From Methylobacter tundripaludum (GTDB taxonomy: Bacteria > Pseudomonadota > Gammaproteobacteria > Methylococcales > Methylomonadaceae), in NCBI RefSeq assembly GCF_002934365.1, contig NZ_PTIY01000002.1, positions 1 through 64,000 of the forward strand: DNA of 64,000 bases, written 5' to 3'. Numbering within the stretch: position 1 is the first letter of the stretch; every line of letters begins with the position of its first letter. The position numbers and the translations under genes were made by a program. Below, in pieces: positions 54,419-63,518 of this stretch. The notes under the pieces are model-generated. The model searched no databases and had not been told where the DNA came from. It worked only from the letters and a program-made list of their open reading frames with translations.

Positions 54419-54455
54419 TGACGAGATGATGTTAAAAACAACACACGAGTACAAA

Positions 54456-55181
54456 ATGAACAAAACTGTTTTAGTAACCGGCTCCAGCCGGGGTATCGGC
54501 AAAGCCATTGCGTTATATCTGGCTAAACAGGGCTTTGATTTGGTCATCCATTGCCGCAGCCAGCGTGCGCAGGCCGAGGAAGTCAAAGCCGAAGTCGAAC
54601 GATTGGGCCGGGACGCCCGGATTTTGCAGTTCGACATTGCCGACCGCGAGCAATGCAGCGAACAGATCAATCAGGATATTGAAAACCACGGCGCTTATTA
54701 CGGCGTGGTCTGCAACGCGGGCATCACCGCCGATAACGCTTTCCCGTCGCTGACCGGCGAACAGTGGGACAGTGTGATACACAGCAATCTGGACGGTTTC
54801 TACAATGTCTTGCAGCCGGTGGTGATGCCGATGGTCAGGCGGCGCAGGCCGGGGCGTATCGTTACCTTGTCTTCGGTTTCCGGTTTAATGGGTAACCGTG
54901 GTCAGGTCAATTACAGTGCGGCAAAAGCCGGTATTATCGGTGCGACCAAGGCGCTGGCGCTGGAATTGGCAAAGCGCGACATCACCGTCAATTGCGTCGC
55001 GCCGGGCCTGATCGAGACCGATATGGTCAGTGAGTTGCCTAGCGATGAAATCAAGAAAATGATTCCGGCGCGCAGGGTGGGCAGCCCCAAAGAAGTCGCC
55101 GCCGTCGTGGCTTTTTTAATGTCCGAAGATGCGGCCTATGTGACCCGGCAGGTTATTTCGGTCAACGGTGGCTTATGTTGA
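54456..55181 (+). CDS. 3-oxoacyl-ACP reductase (FabG-like)
   Basis: 241 residues from ATG 54456. SDR features: GSSRGIGKAIALYLAKQG, NAG at the NAGITADNAFPS site, Ser in LSSVSGLMGN and Tyr-x3-Lys in YSAAKAG. It reduces the 3-oxo group in each extension round. Stop overlaps the next ketosynthase start by seven bases. Confidence 0.95.
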   Translation: MNKTVLVTGSSRGIGKAIALYLAKQGFDLVIHCRSQRAQAEEVKAEVERLGRDARILQFDIADREQCSEQINQDIENHGAYYGVVCNAGITADNAFPSLTGEQWDSVIHSNLDGFYNVLQPVVMPMVRRRRPGRIVTLSSVSGLMGNRGQVNYSAAKAGIIGATKALALELAKRDITVNCVAPGLIETDMVSELPSDEIKKMIPARRVGSPKEVAAVVAFLMSEDAAYVTRQVISVNGGLC

Positions 55182-56404
55182 AACGCGTGGTGGTGACCGG
55201 TATGGCGGGGATTTCACCGATAGGCAGCGACTGGAGTCAGGTTGCCGAGCGCCTTAAAAACAAGTCAACCGGCATCCAAACCATGCCGGGCTGGGACAAG
55301 TACCAAGGCTTGAATACCCGCTTGGGTGGACCCGCCGAATTCACTAGACCTGAGCATTATTCGCGCAAGCAGGTTCGCAGCATGGGGCGCGTAGCCTTAA
55401 TGGCAACCCGCGCAACCGAATTGGCCTTGATCGATGCCGGTTTGTTGGATGACGCCTGTCTTAAAAACGGGCAGACCGGCATTGCTTACGGCAGTTCATC
55501 GGGTAGTCCCGATGCGATCGCCGAGTTCGGCAACATGCTGCTCAACCATGCCACCGGCGGTTTGAATGCCACCTCGTATATCAGGATGATGAGCCATACC
55601 GCACCGGTCAACATCAGTCTTTTTTTTGGCATCAACGGCAGGATTTACACAACCTCAAGCGCCTGCACCTCGGGCAGCCAGGGTATCGGCTACGCCTATG
55701 AGGCGATAAAATTCGGCCGGCAAAAACTGATGGTGGCCGGCGGCGCGGAAGAGCTTTCGCCGATTCAGGCCGCCGTATTCGATACCTTGTTTGCAACCAG
55801 TCTTCGCAATGATACACCTGACAAAAGTCCCCGGCCTTTCGATCGCGACCGGGACGGCCTGGTCATCGGCGAGGGGGCAGGCACCTTGATATTGGAAGAG
55901 CTGGAATATGCATTGGCGCGCGGCGCCCGTATCCATGCCGAAGTGGCGGGTTTCGGCTGCAATGCGGACGGCCTGCATGTGACCCAGCCTGACAGCGGCA
56001 GCATGCAGGTTGCGATGCGTCTGGCTTTGCAGGATGCGCAGCTTGAAGCATCCTCAATCGGATACATCAGTGCGCACGGCACGGCGACCAGTCACGGCGA
56101 TGTCGCCGAAAGCCATGCGACATCGGCGGTATTCGGCGATAAAACGCCGATCAGTGCGTTGAAAAGCTTTACCGGCCACACCCTGGGCGCTTGCGGCGCG
56201 CTGGAAGCCTGGGTGGCGGTCAACATGATGAATGAAGGCTGGTTTCACGCCACGGCCAATCTTGACAACGTTGACCCTGAGTGCGCCCGGCTGGATTATA
56301 TCAAAGAGAATTTCCGGAAATGCGATTGCGACTATGTGATGAGTAACAATTTTGCTTTCGGGGGTATCAATACTTCTTTGATTTTTAAGCGTTGGGATAG
56401 TTAA
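55175..56404 (+). CDS. Beta-ketoacyl-ACP synthase (second)
   Basis: 409 residues, with Cys in SSACTSGSQGIG, His in SAHGTATSHGD and His in KSFTGHTLGACGAL. Two complete ketosynthases plus a chain-length factor match the aryl polyene set. This one, last in the operon, resembles FabB/F-like initiation or elongation members. Confidence 0.94.
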   Translation: MLKRVVVTGMAGISPIGSDWSQVAERLKNKSTGIQTMPGWDKYQGLNTRLGGPAEFTRPEHYSRKQVRSMGRVALMATRATELALIDAGLLDDACLKNGQTGIAYGSSSGSPDAIAEFGNMLLNHATGGLNATSYIRMMSHTAPVNISLFFGINGRIYTTSSACTSGSQGIGYAYEAIKFGRQKLMVAGGAEELSPIQAAVFDTLFATSLRNDTPDKSPRPFDRDRDGLVIGEGAGTLILEELEYALARGARIHAEVAGFGCNADGLHVTQPDSGSMQVAMRLALQDAQLEASSIGYISAHGTATSHGDVAESHATSAVFGDKTPISALKSFTGHTLGACGALEAWVAVNMMNEGWFHATANLDNVDPECARLDYIKENFRKCDCDYVMSNNFAFGGINTSLIFKRWDS

Positions 56405-56428
56405 TCCCACTCAACCTGGAGAACGACA

Positions 56429-56791
56429 ATGATAAGAAAAATATGTTTAGCCTTGGCTGTACTGCTCATGGTCACAGGCTGCACCACGACCGGCACCTTC
56501 AAAGTTCCACCCGGCGCCGATCTGTATATCTATAAAAGGCCGGAGCCGGTAGACATTAAAGCCGACGGCAAAGTCACCACCAAACCGTTTTTCTGGACTG
56601 CGGCGGGCGTGCCGCCTGGAGGCGGCATACCTTACAGCCTGCAAAAAGACGGCAAGGTTGTCAAAGAAGGCAAACTGAGAACGAAATTCCGCACCGTTTC
56701 AATATTCTGGCCGCCGTTCGCGGCCATTTACTGGCCGATGGGATTTAACCCGGATATCACCTACGATTTGGTGAATGATAAGCAGGAATAA
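56429..56791 (+). CDS. Small lipoprotein of unknown function
   Basis: 120 residues. Lipobox VTGC with the lipid-modified Cys at residue 18. Mature part has basic and aromatic segments (PFFWTAAGVPPGGGIPYSLQ). 25 bases after the second ketosynthase gene, so likely the last gene of the pigment operon; unknown family. Confidence 0.75.
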   Translation: MIRKICLALAVLLMVTGCTTTGTFKVPPGADLYIYKRPEPVDIKADGKVTTKPFFWTAAGVPPGGGIPYSLQKDGKVVKEGKLRTKFRTVSIFWPPFAAIYWPMGFNPDITYDLVNDKQE

Positions 56792-57395
56792 AGCATCGGC
56801 ATGAGTTCTTAGCCGGATGTTTGCAACGTGAACCGGCGGCTAAAGAAGGCCGTGTTACAGTTTGGAGTTATCCACATTTTCTGTGGATAACTCTGTGCAT
56901 AAGCTGAAAATAAATCTCCTAACTATTCACTTCTTAAGCTTTTTTGTTAGATCGTTCAAATTGTAGCCAGTGCTCGGCTGTTTTGGATATGTAATAAAAT
57001 ATCAATGACTTAGCGCGTTAAAACGGGCTTTGTAAGTGGCATTTTTACAGTTGGAATGAGGTTTTCCGGCTATGCTGCTGAAATAAAAGTGTATTGTCCG
57101 CATCTGTGGAAAAACGGTTTGGCGGCGATGGGCTGTCAAGCTTTATTTCTTCAAACAGGGCTATGGATTATTACGTTGGATATAACGAATATTCAGGCAA
57201 AGCGGGGCTATCTAACGATAAAAGCAGCATGCAATTCTGCGGTGTGCTTAAAGAGAAAAGGATGCGGCCGTTGTTGTCCGGCATTGGGGGCGACCGGAAA
57301 AGCTGGTCGCCCAGATAGTTCAGCGATAATCCCGCGTCATGCTGCGGCTAAGGCCGTTGAGTAATCGGGGAGAGTGGGACTATGCCGTTAATGTT
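56792..57395. other. Gene-free stretch
   Basis: About 600 bases with no credible gene; short open frames here lack ribosome binding sites and protein-like composition. It contains the DnaA-box cluster at its left side. Confidence 0.6.
56868..56902. promoter_or_regulatory. Cluster of three DnaA boxes
   Basis: TTATCCACA at 56868-56876 and TGTGGATAA at 56882-56890 (its complement, five bases apart), then TGTGCATAA at 56894-56902 (complement of TTATGCACA). All match the TTATNCACA consensus. A near-match TGTGGAAAA follows at 57105. AT-rich sequence lies to the right. Confidence 0.75.
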
Positions 57396-57662
57396 TCAAT
57401 GGCGTCTGCCATTTTTACCGGCAGTCGTATCTTCAAATTTAACCTTTAAAGGTTTTCCGCAATACAGATTGCCGTCAAGCCCGGCTATCGCGGCTCTTGC
57501 TTCGTGGCCTTCCATTCCGATAAAGCCGAAGCCCCGGCATTTTCCGCTAAATATATCGGAAACAAGTTGAATGGAGCGGACTTTTCCGTATTCGGAAAAT
57601 AAAGCCTGTACAGTTTCTTCAGTGGCTTCGCTAGGTAAGTTTCCTACAAAAATTCGTTTCAA
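57396..57662 (-). CDS. RRM-domain RNA-binding protein
   Basis: 88 residues: one RNA recognition motif, RNP2 IFVGNLPSEA and RNP1 CRGFGFIGME (residues about 3-8 and 42-50). Bacterial RRM proteins of this type are common in cyanobacteria and some Proteobacteria and are often cold-induced. It is next to a cold-shock protein gene on the same strand. Confidence 0.92.
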   Translation of the reverse strand: MKRIFVGNLPSEATEETVQALFSEYGKVRSIQLVSDIFSGKCRGFGFIGMEGHEARAAIAGLDGNLYCGKPLKVKFEDTTAGKNGRRH

Positions 57663-57770
57663 AAGACATGTCCTAAATTAGGGGGTGAGTTGATGGTCCG
57701 GGTTAACCGGTTGTGCCACGACCCCGCATCGTGTCGACGGCGGGGCCGGGTATTGAAAAGTAAAGCGGTT

Positions 57771-57977
57771 TTAAGCCGCGCTTACTTGTGACGCTTGTGG
57801 GCCTTTAGGGCCTGATTCTACATCGTACTTAACGGCTTGGCCTTCAGCCAAGGTACGGTAACCGCCGTCGCTTGCGATTGCGGAAAAGTGTACAAACACG
57901 TCTGCGCTGCCGTCGCTAGGAGAAATAAAACCGAAACCTTTTGCTTCGTTGAACCACTTAACAGTACCTGTTGCCAT
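57771..57977 (-). CDS. Cold-shock protein, CspA family
   Basis: 68 residues from ATG 57977. RNP1-like [18 protein letters not shown] and RNP2-like DVFVHFSAI are intact, with a C-terminal [16 protein letters not shown]. The ~200-base gene-free region upstream (57978-58220) is consistent with the long leader of csp mRNAs. Confidence 0.95.
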   Translation of the reverse strand: MATGTVKWFNEAKGFGFISPSDGSADVFVHFSAIASDGGYRTLAEGQAVKYDVESGPKGPQASQVSAA

Positions 57978-58220
57978 AAAATTACCTATATAAATCAATG
58001 AAAAAAGTTTGATTGCAAATCATGCTGGGCAATTTTGAAGAGAAAAGCGAATGGAATTTCTGAAAAGTGCTGAATAACATGCAAAACCTAAGCAGACGTT
58101 TCGAGTTTGTGCGAAATGCTATCTACTTAGGATCAGCATTATAGAGGCTAATCTCCAGTATAGCCATTGAAAATTTAGACGGCGCTGTTTCGGGCAAGAC
58201 GTTTATTGATCGGTAAAGCG

Positions 58221-58544
58221 TTAATAACGATTCCTGCGGTCAAAGTCATGACGGTAATTGTTTCCGTCGTTAAAGGGATGATCATAATTTTGGCCCGGCC
58301 GACGATCTCCCGAATCAGCTGGGGGGCGATGGGGCCGGATATTGTGCTGATCGTGATGGGGAGGATGTGGAAAGCGCCGATAGCCGTTATCATAATAGTC
58401 CGGTCTTTCGCCGTAGTCGTTTCTGTGCATAATGGTGTAACCGCTGCTGTAAGCGCTATGGCCCGGATAATACGCATAATGGGCGCAAGCGCAGGGCAGC
58501 AGCGCAAAAGCGGCGAACAGCATTCTTTTAGCGATTGAATTCAT
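58221..58544 (-). CDS. Signal-peptide protein rich in Tyr, His, Asp and Arg
   Basis: 107 residues from ATG 58544. N-terminal signal (KRMLFAAFALLPCACAHYAY) with a possible lipobox LPCAC; the mature part is low complexity, tyrosine-, proline-, histidine-, asparagine- and arginine-rich. No family recognised. Its 58-base gap to the divergent ppnN start allows a shared promoter region. Confidence 0.6.
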   Translation of the reverse strand: MNSIAKRMLFAAFALLPCACAHYAYYPGHSAYSSGYTIMHRNDYGERPDYYDNGYRRFPHPPHHDQHNIRPHRPPADSGDRRPGQNYDHPFNDGNNYRHDFDRRNRY

Positions 58545-58678
58545 TTCTATAGTCCGCGATAGTTGGCCTGTGCTAAAGAGTATCGATAGACCGCTGAATG
58601 CCGAATGAATAAAAACGGGTGTGTTGTCTCCGCTGAATACAGCCGGGAAGCGCACGGACATAACTATTTAGGAACATC

Positions 58679-60049
58679 ATGAAATACCCCGTAATTGACG
58701 CAATCATCATTCCCGAAGGCCGTCTGGATGTACTGTCCAAGGCCGAAGTAAGCAAGCTGCTGGATACCAGCCAAGGCGGGCTGTACCGGCTGTTTCGCAA
58801 CTGCTCGCTCGCCGTATTGAATTGCGGCAGCACCTTGGATGACGGCAAGGAATTGTTGGAACGCTATCCCGATTTTGAGATACGCGTAGTCCAGGAACAG
58901 CGCGGCATTAAGCTGGATATCAAGGCCGCCCCGGCCCATGCCTTTGTCGACGGCAACATGATCAAAGGTATCAATGAACATTTGTTCACGGTACTGCGCG
59001 ACATTATTTATGTCAGCGACGAGATTACCGATAACCCGAAGATTGATCTGGACAGCTCGGACGGCGTCAGCAGCGCCGTGTTCCACATCCTGCGCAACGC
59101 CAATATTTTGCGACCGATGACTCCGCCTAAGCTGGTCGTGTGTTGGGGCGGGCATTCAATCAGCCGTAAAGAATATGATTACAGCAAGATCGTCGGTTAC
59201 GAGCTGGGGCTGCGCGGCCTGGATATTTGCACCGGCTGCGGACCGGGCGCAATGAAAGGCCCGATGAAAGGCGCCACCATCGGTCACGCCAAGCAGCGGA
59301 TAAAAAACGGCCAGTATCTCGGGATAACGGAACCCGGCATTATTGCGGCCGAATCGCCTAACCCGATCGTCAACGAGCTGGTGATTCTGCCGGATATTGA
59401 AAAACGCCTGGAGGCTTTTGTCCGCACCGGGCACGGCATCGTGGTGTTTCCCGGCGGCGCGGGCACGGCTGAGGAAATACTCTACATATTGGGCGTCTTG
59501 CTGCACCCCGATAACAAGGACATGCCGTTTCCGCTGGTATTCACCGGGCTCGACAGTTCAGAGGATTACTTCAAGGAAATCGACCGGTTTATTGCCGGCA
59601 CCTTGGGCGAATCCGCACGGCAGCGTTACAAAATCATTATCAACGATCCGGTGGAGGTCGCCAGGGAAATGCAGGCGGGCATCCAGCAGGTGCGCCAGTT
59701 CCGCAAAGAAAAGGGCGACGCCTACTATTTCAACTGGTTGCTGAAGGTCGACGTCCCGTTTCAACAGCCGTTTATACCGACCCATGACAACATGAGAAAC
59801 CTGGCCTTGAACAAAGAGCAGGACAGCCACCTGCTAGCCGCCAACCTGCGCCGTGCGTTTTCCGGCATCGTGGCTGGCAACGTAAAGGACGACGGTATAC
59901 GCGCTATCGAACAATACGGTCATTTCGAGATTCGCGGCGATACGGAGATCATGGCGTTGATGGATTCCCTGCTGGCCTCGTTCGTTGAGCAGCACCGGAT
60001 GAAATTGCCGGGGAAGAAATATGTGCCGTGTTACAAGATTATTAAATAA
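58679..60049 (+). CDS. ppnN: Nucleotide 5'-monophosphate nucleosidase PpnN
   Basis: 456 residues, full length for the YgdH/PpnN family, which splits purine and pyrimidine monophosphates into base and ribose phosphate and is stimulated by (p)ppGpp. The LOG-type core is seen in GCGPGAMKGPMKGA and VFPGGAGTAEEILYI (near residues 180 and 258). N-terminal ppGpp-binding and C-terminal domains are present in the expected size. Confidence 0.93.
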   Translation: MKYPVIDAIIIPEGRLDVLSKAEVSKLLDTSQGGLYRLFRNCSLAVLNCGSTLDDGKELLERYPDFEIRVVQEQRGIKLDIKAAPAHAFVDGNMIKGINEHLFTVLRDIIYVSDEITDNPKIDLDSSDGVSSAVFHILRNANILRPMTPPKLVVCWGGHSISRKEYDYSKIVGYELGLRGLDICTGCGPGAMKGPMKGATIGHAKQRIKNGQYLGITEPGIIAAESPNPIVNELVILPDIEKRLEAFVRTGHGIVVFPGGAGTAEEILYILGVLLHPDNKDMPFPLVFTGLDSSEDYFKEIDRFIAGTLGESARQRYKIIINDPVEVAREMQAGIQQVRQFRKEKGDAYYFNWLLKVDVPFQQPFIPTHDNMRNLALNKEQDSHLLAANLRRAFSGIVAGNVKDDGIRAIEQYGHFEIRGDTEIMALMDSLLASFVEQHRMKLPGKKYVPCYKIIK

Positions 60050-60086
60050 TGAGATTGTGGCCCCAAGCGACTGAAAAGCGTTTATT

Positions 60087-60148
60087 CACCACGAAGACAC
60101 GAAGAGCACGAAGAAATAAAACTTCGTGTCCTTCGTGTCTTCGTGGTG
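60087..60148. repeat. CACGAAG-family palindrome (family B)
   Basis: CACCACGAAGACACGAAG and TTCGTGTCCTTCGTGTCTTC then GTGGTG. Best-preserved copy in the window. A half copy (ACCACGAAGACACGAAG) is at 62586. Confidence 0.88.
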
Positions 60149-60194
60149 ATAATCTTTACTCGTTCCTATGCCGGAAAGTGGGAACGATATTCTC

Positions 60195-62537
60195 ATGAAA
60201 GTCATCCTGACCGAAAAACCCTCAGTCGCCCGCGACATAGCCAAATGCCTGAACATCGGCAACAAGCGCGACGGTTATTTCGAGGGCGACGGCTATCAAA
60301 TTACCTGGGCGTTCGGCCATCTGGTCGAATTGAAAGAGCCCGATGAATATAACAAGGCCTGGAAACGCTGGTCGTTGGAATCGCTGCCGATCATTCCCGA
60401 GCAATTCGGCTTAAAAGCCAGGGGCGATGCTCAAGCGCAAAAACAGCTGAACACCATCAAGCGCTTGTTCAAGGCTGCCGACGAAATCATCTGCGCAACC
60501 GATGCGGGGCGGGAAGGAGAGCTGATTTTCAGGTACATCCTGTCCTGGTCCGGGTGCATGCAAAAACCGTTTAAACGCTTGTGGATCAGCTCACTAACCG
60601 ATGATGCGATACGCAAGGGTTTTGCAGCGTTGCAGGAGGGGCGCGCTTACGACGGACTTTATCGCGCGGCCAAATGCCGTAGCGAATCGGACTGGATCGT
60701 CGGCTTGAACGCCACGCGGCTTTACACCCTGAAGTTCGGCGGGCAGGGCGGCTTATGGACGATAGGCCGGGTGCAAACTCCGGTGCTGGCGCTGATCGTG
60801 CAAAAAGATGCGGAAATCAGCAATTTCGTCGCCAAGGATTTTTGGGAGTTGCACACCCTGTACCGGGATGCCGATTTTCAATATGTCGGCGGGCGGTTCG
60901 ACCGAAAAGCCGACGCGGAAACCCTGTTAAACCAAATTACCGGCCAGGATTTCCAGATTACCGGGGTCAAGGGCAAGAAGGAAACGCTGAGTCCGCCGTT
61001 ATTGTACGATTTGACCGATTTGCAAAAAGACATGAGCATCCGCCACGGCCTGACCGCCGAGCAAACCTTAAGCGCCGCCCAACAGCTATACGAGAAAAAA
61101 CACGTCACCTATCCGCGCACCGACAGCCGTTATTTGACCAACGACATGAAGCCGGGTATGAAGCCCTTGCTGACGAAATTGCGCATTAAATTCGAGCAGC
61201 AGATTGAGCCGCTCGACCTCGATAAACTGACGCTGAGCGGCCGTCTGTTCAATGACGCCAAGGTCAACGACCATCATGCGATCATCCCCACGGCCGCCTT
61301 GCCTGGAGCGCTGTCGGGTAATGAAGCCAAAGTCTTTGAGGCGATAGCGCTGCGCTTTATCGCGGCGTTCTATCCGCCCTGCATCAAGCAAATCACCACC
61401 GTGTTAGGCGAGGTATCTGGTGCCGCCGCTACCACAGTCGAATTCAAAACCACCGGCACGATGATCGAATCGCCCGGCTGGCAGGTCTTGTATAAAAACG
61501 ATGCGGCAAATCAGGCCGATAAGACGCAAAAAATCCTGCCCAATTTTGTAAAAGGCGAAACCGGTCCGCAACAGCCGTCGATAACTCAGGGCAAAACCAC
61601 GCCGCCCAAACCCTATAACGAAGCGAGCCTGCTCGGCATCATGGAATCGGCCGGTAAGACCTGCGACGACGAACAACTCAAAGAAGCGTTGAAAGAAAAG
61701 GGTCTCGGCACGCCCGCAACCCGGGCCTCGATTATCGAGGTGCTGATCAAGCGGAACTACATCCAGCGGCAAAAAAAGAACTTGCTGAGCACCGAATCCG
61801 GGCGGCGCCTGATCTCGATTATCGCCGACGACAGGCTGAAGTCTGCGGCGATGACCGGCGAATGGGAGGCCAAGCTCAAAAAAATAGAACACAACGAGTA
61901 CGACCCCGACCGGTTCATGGCCGAAATCATCCGGTTTACCCGGAACATAAAAGATCAATCGGACCGGCCGCTGTACGATCAAAGCCGCCTCGGCGATTGC
62001 CCCTTATGCGGCCATCCCGTAATCGAAGGCCGGAAAGGCTACGGTTGCAGCGATTGGAAAGCCGGTTGCAAGTTCGTGTTATGGAAGGAAATGCTTGGCG
62101 TTCCGGTCAACCGGGACATGGCCTGCCAATTACTGCAAACCGGCCGGACCCTGCACAGTTACGCGGTCAAGCCGGGCGATGAGGTGTTCAACGCCCAACT
62201 GACGCTGGGCAAACAGGGCGAAACAGGTTATATCAAAGCCGAGCCGGTGCAGCGGGCCGTTGTAACAGAAGCCATTGCCGATTGCCCGCTGTGTAACGGC
62301 AAAATCATTGAAACCGCAAAAGCCTACAGCTGTAGCGAATGGCGCAACGGCTGCAAAATGGCGATCTGGAAAACTGTTGCGCATAAAAAAATCACCGCAG
62401 CGATGGCCAAAAAACTGCTCAGCAAAGGCGAGACCGGGCTGTTAAAAGGCTTTAAATCCGGCAAAGGCAAGGAGTTTGAAGCCAACCTGAAACTGGTTGA
62501 GGGCAAGGTCGAAATGGATTTTTCGGTACCTGAATAG
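60195..62537 (+). CDS. topB: DNA topoisomerase III
   Basis: 780 residues from ATG 60195. Toprim features: VILTEKPSVARDIAKCL and CATDAGREGELIFRYI; catalytic Tyr in VTYPRTDSRYL. It is longer than the E. coli TopB (about 650), owing to two C-terminal repeats of a CPLC-x...-C-x5-C zinc-like unit (CPLCGHPVIEGRKGYGCSDW, and CPLCNGKIIETAKAYSCSEW). Relaxes and decatenates single-strand-containing DNA. Confidence 0.95.
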   Translation: MKVILTEKPSVARDIAKCLNIGNKRDGYFEGDGYQITWAFGHLVELKEPDEYNKAWKRWSLESLPIIPEQFGLKARGDAQAQKQLNTIKRLFKAADEIICATDAGREGELIFRYILSWSGCMQKPFKRLWISSLTDDAIRKGFAALQEGRAYDGLYRAAKCRSESDWIVGLNATRLYTLKFGGQGGLWTIGRVQTPVLALIVQKDAEISNFVAKDFWELHTLYRDADFQYVGGRFDRKADAETLLNQITGQDFQITGVKGKKETLSPPLLYDLTDLQKDMSIRHGLTAEQTLSAAQQLYEKKHVTYPRTDSRYLTNDMKPGMKPLLTKLRIKFEQQIEPLDLDKLTLSGRLFNDAKVNDHHAIIPTAALPGALSGNEAKVFEAIALRFIAAFYPPCIKQITTVLGEVSGAAATTVEFKTTGTMIESPGWQVLYKNDAANQADKTQKILPNFVKGETGPQQPSITQGKTTPPKPYNEASLLGIMESAGKTCDDEQLKEALKEKGLGTPATRASIIEVLIKRNYIQRQKKNLLSTESGRRLISIIADDRLKSAAMTGEWEAKLKKIEHNEYDPDRFMAEIIRFTRNIKDQSDRPLYDQSRLGDCPLCGHPVIEGRKGYGCSDWKAGCKFVLWKEMLGVPVNRDMACQLLQTGRTLHSYAVKPGDEVFNAQLTLGKQGETGYIKAEPVQRAVVTEAIADCPLCNGKIIETAKAYSCSEWRNGCKMAIWKTVAHKKITAAMAKKLLSKGETGLLKGFKSGKGKEFEANLKLVEGKVEMDFSVPE

Positions 62538-62677
62538 AAACCGGCATGGAGATTGGGATCGGGGCAAGCAGGTTAAAAAATATTTACCACGAAGACACGA
62601 AGAAAAACACCGTCGTTCCAACTCTCCGGCGCAGGCATGCTGTTCTGACACTTCAGCGACCCGCAAAGCTTGAGCGT

Positions 62678-62727
62678 TCCAAGATTCCGTTCGCCCTGAG
62701 CCTGTCGAAGGGGAACGGAATCTTGGA
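62678..62727. repeat. GCCCTGAGCCTGTCGAAGG palindrome with 15-base perfect arms
   Basis: TCCAAGATTCCGTTC and GAACGGAATCTTGGA enclose GCCCTGAGCCTGTCGAAGGG. Core as at 54262. Confidence 0.85.
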
Positions 62728-62774
62728 GTGCGGCGGGTGGATGGGAGCCGCCTATACGACTCGCGCAGCATCCG

Positions 62775-63434
62775 TTATAGCGAGTCCAGCACAAAAAACA
62801 CCATCAGTCCAAGCGAGCCCAGCCCCAGCCCGGCCATAGCCAAACGCGAGCCGTGCAGCTTAGTCCACAACAATAGGCCGGTCAGGGAAAGAAATACCAA
62901 TCCGCCGGCCAGCGTATCGGCCAGCAGCACCCAGCCGGTCCCCATACCGACGCCCTTATGCAGGCGGGTGATGAATGCGAACGCGTTGGCATCCTGATGT
63001 CTTATCGAAACATAAGTATTCCCTACCCAGTATTCCGCGTTAACGGAATGCTGCGGATTGTGGAAGTCAATCTTCCATTGGCCGGGCTGCCGGAAGCTTT
63101 GTCCGCCCCAGGTCACGGTTTTTGCCGGTTCGGTGGAAATTTTATGAGGTTCCCGGCCGATGTTTAATTGGACTTGCAGCCATTCTGCCAGGGCTTTTGC
63201 ATCGGCCGGAGGCGGCTCGGGCAAGGCCAGTTCGACTTGCGACTGTTCCATATGCGCTGCCGGAATCTTCATCACCATGCGATGATTGAGCAAAATTCCG
63301 CTAACGCCGAACAACAGACCCAGCGCCGCACCCCACAGCCCGACCCAGGCATGCATGCGGCGCAGCCATTTGAGCCAATGAAAGCGTTTAGGTTGCCGGC
63401 TGAATGTTGTGTCCCGGCTTTGCGTTTGCACCAT
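62775..63434 (-). CDS. PepSY-associated membrane protein
   Basis: 219 residues. N-terminal helix with RRMHAWVGLWGAALGLLFGV (about 25-44), a periplasmic domain with HKISTEPAKTVTWGGQSFRQ, and a C-terminal helix pair with GWVLLADTLAGGLVFLSLTG. The LHKGVG-type motif is in TRLHKGVGMGTG. Such proteins accompany siderophore or copper uptake genes and may act as ferric reductases. Follows a DUF3526 gene (downstream on the minus strand). Confidence 0.88.
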   Translation of the reverse strand: MVQTQSRDTTFSRQPKRFHWLKWLRRMHAWVGLWGAALGLLFGVSGILLNHRMVMKIPAAHMEQSQVELALPEPPPADAKALAEWLQVQLNIGREPHKISTEPAKTVTWGGQSFRQPGQWKIDFHNPQHSVNAEYWVGNTYVSIRHQDANAFAFITRLHKGVGMGTGWVLLADTLAGGLVFLSLTGLLLWTKLHGSRLAMAGLGLGSLGLMVFFVLDSL

Positions 63435-63518
63435 TATTTATCCTATTCTGTTTCGTTTGTCGGAACGCCGGAATCGGCCTGTCGGTTCCGGCGGTTTTCC
63501 ATTTATGCCTGAGCTTGG

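Noticed and set aside
57056-57364. Open frame in the gap between the lipoprotein and RRM genes
   Set aside because: No ribosome binding site and no protein-like composition; the region is called gene-free.
57722-57750. Terminator after the cold-shock gene
   Set aside because: A GC stem (CCCCGC / GCGGGG) is present, but no T-run follows on the minus strand.
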